NCBI RefSeq assembly: GCF_002139875.1
Contig: NZ_CP018793.1
Location: 1,302,001-1,366,000 of the forward strand
DNA length: 64,000 nucleotides
Origin: Campylobacter vicugnae
GTDB lineage: Bacteria > Campylobacterota > Campylobacteria > Campylobacterales > Campylobacteraceae
Direction of reading: 5' to 3'
Shown: positions 63,552 through 64,000 of the stretch, in pieces
Numbering within the stretch: position 1 is the first letter of the stretch
Layout of the letters: each line of letters begins with the position of its first letter
Program-made: the position numbers and the translations under genes
The notes under the pieces: model-generated
What the model was told of the DNA's origin: nothing
The model's database searches: none
The model's input: only the letters and a program-made list of their open reading frames with translations

Positions 63552-64000
63552 ATGTCAGTACACGAATATATAAGCCAAACGCTTGAAAATATTAAAAAAT
63601 CAAGCCCAGGTCAAACAACATTCTTGCAAGCAGCTACAGAGGTTTTACACACACTAGAGCCACTTTTAACTAGAGAGAAAAAGTATCTAGATCACAAAAT
63701 CATAGATCGTATTGTAATGCCTGAGAGAACCACGATGTTCCGTGTAACATATATGAATGACAAAAACGAGCCTTGTTCGCACTTTGGTTATCGTGTAGAG
63801 TTTAACTCTGCTCTTGGACCATATAAAGGCGGTTTAAGATTCCACCCTTCAGTATGTCTTGATATTATTAAATTTCTAGGATTTGAGCAAATCTTTAAAA
63901 ACTCTTTAACAGGTTTAAATATGGGCGGCGGTAAAGGCGGCGCAAATTTTGACCCTAAAGGCAAAAGCGATGGCGAGATTATGAGATTTTGTCAAGCATT
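63552..64000 (+). CDS. gdhA: NADP-type glutamate dehydrogenase, 5' part (runs off the window)
   Basis: ATG at 63552-63554 is preceded by AGGAGTTAC. The 149 visible residues (MSVHEYISQTLENIKKS...) include the family motifs VEFNSALGPYKGGLRFHPS and FKNSLTGLNMGGGKGGANF with the catalytic-lysine region. This is the hexameric bacterial GDH that aminates 2-oxoglutarate. The C-terminal nucleotide-binding domain is outside the window. Confidence 0.95.
   Translation, partial: MSVHEYISQTLENIKKSSPGQTTFLQAATEVLHTLEPLLTREKKYLDHKIIDRIVMPERTTMFRVTYMNDKNEPCSHFGYRVEFNSALGPYKGGLRFHPSVCLDIIKFLGFEQIFKNSLTGLNMGGGKGGANFDPKGKSDGEIMRFCQA

Overview
The window reads as a low-GC epsilonproteobacterial chromosome, almost certainly a Campylobacter. 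Signature genes are pflA, pgp1, a CosR-type regulator, the futalosine menaquinone genes mqnA and mqnP, and several gene orders shared with C. jejuni from memory (infB-ylxR-thrB-tsaB-lpxC-M23-tyrA-bamA; tsaD-pgp1-dxr-cdsA; SurA-like PPIase-gltX-malic enzyme-mqnA). The species cannot be fixed from the sequence alone.

Region 1 (1-8989) is most of a filamentous (inovirus-type) prophage. On the minus strand, from right to left, lie a GTG-started ssDNA-binding protein, a major coat protein, three tiny one- or two-helix membrane proteins, a pIII-like adsorption protein with a Gly/Ser/Asn linker, a pVI-like membrane protein, a Zot/pI assembly ATPase, a pIV-like secretin, an HUH replication initiator and the N-terminus of a tyrosine integrase that runs off the window. 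This is the M13/CTX module order. On the plus strand at the right end are a small HTH regulator and a membrane-anchored Mrr-like nuclease, followed by a minus-strand toxin-antitoxin pair. The element ends in a 45-bp 3' half of an initiator tRNA-Met gene, the expected distal attachment site. Seven bases further on lies the C-terminal half of a second tyrosine integrase, apparently the scar of an older element in the same tRNA.

Region 2 (9554-39459) is housekeeping, nearly all on the minus strand: a LOG-family protein, riboflavin (ribD), translation (rimP, rbfA, infB, ylxR), thrB, tsaB, lpxC, an M23 peptidase, tyrA and (plus strand) bamA. Then come ppx/gppA, a histidine kinase plus CosR-type response regulator, folB, and the phospholipid/fatty acid cluster plsY-fabH-plsX-rpmF-DUF177. 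The region closes with ndk, ferredoxin, motB-motA, polA, rsmE, queD-queE, moaA and a polyprenyltransferase (mqnP).

Region 3 (39460-41611) holds a GT9 glycosyltransferase gene with a G8 homopolymer near its 5' end. It is bracketed by a 56-bp direct repeat (55/56 identical) and followed by miaA. It looks like a phase-variable surface-glycan gene inserted between mqnP and miaA.

Region 4 (41594-56224) contains pflA, tsaD, pgp1, dxr, cdsA, two small Campylobacter hypotheticals, a D-2-hydroxyacid dehydrogenase, a YajQ protein, a DsbA-like thioredoxin, a HemN/HemW-like radical SAM protein, a SurA-like PPIase, gltX and a malic enzyme.

Region 5 (56334-62610) is the most unusual chromosomal stretch. 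It is a tandemly duplicated two-gene cassette: a signal-peptide protein B (396 and 381 aa) followed by a leaderless EF-hand protein A (628 and 589 aa). The copies are mosaics of virtually identical and unrelated blocks, and each B gene is preceded by a sigma-28-like promoter. I recognise no family for either protein. The window ends with mqnA and the start of gdhA.
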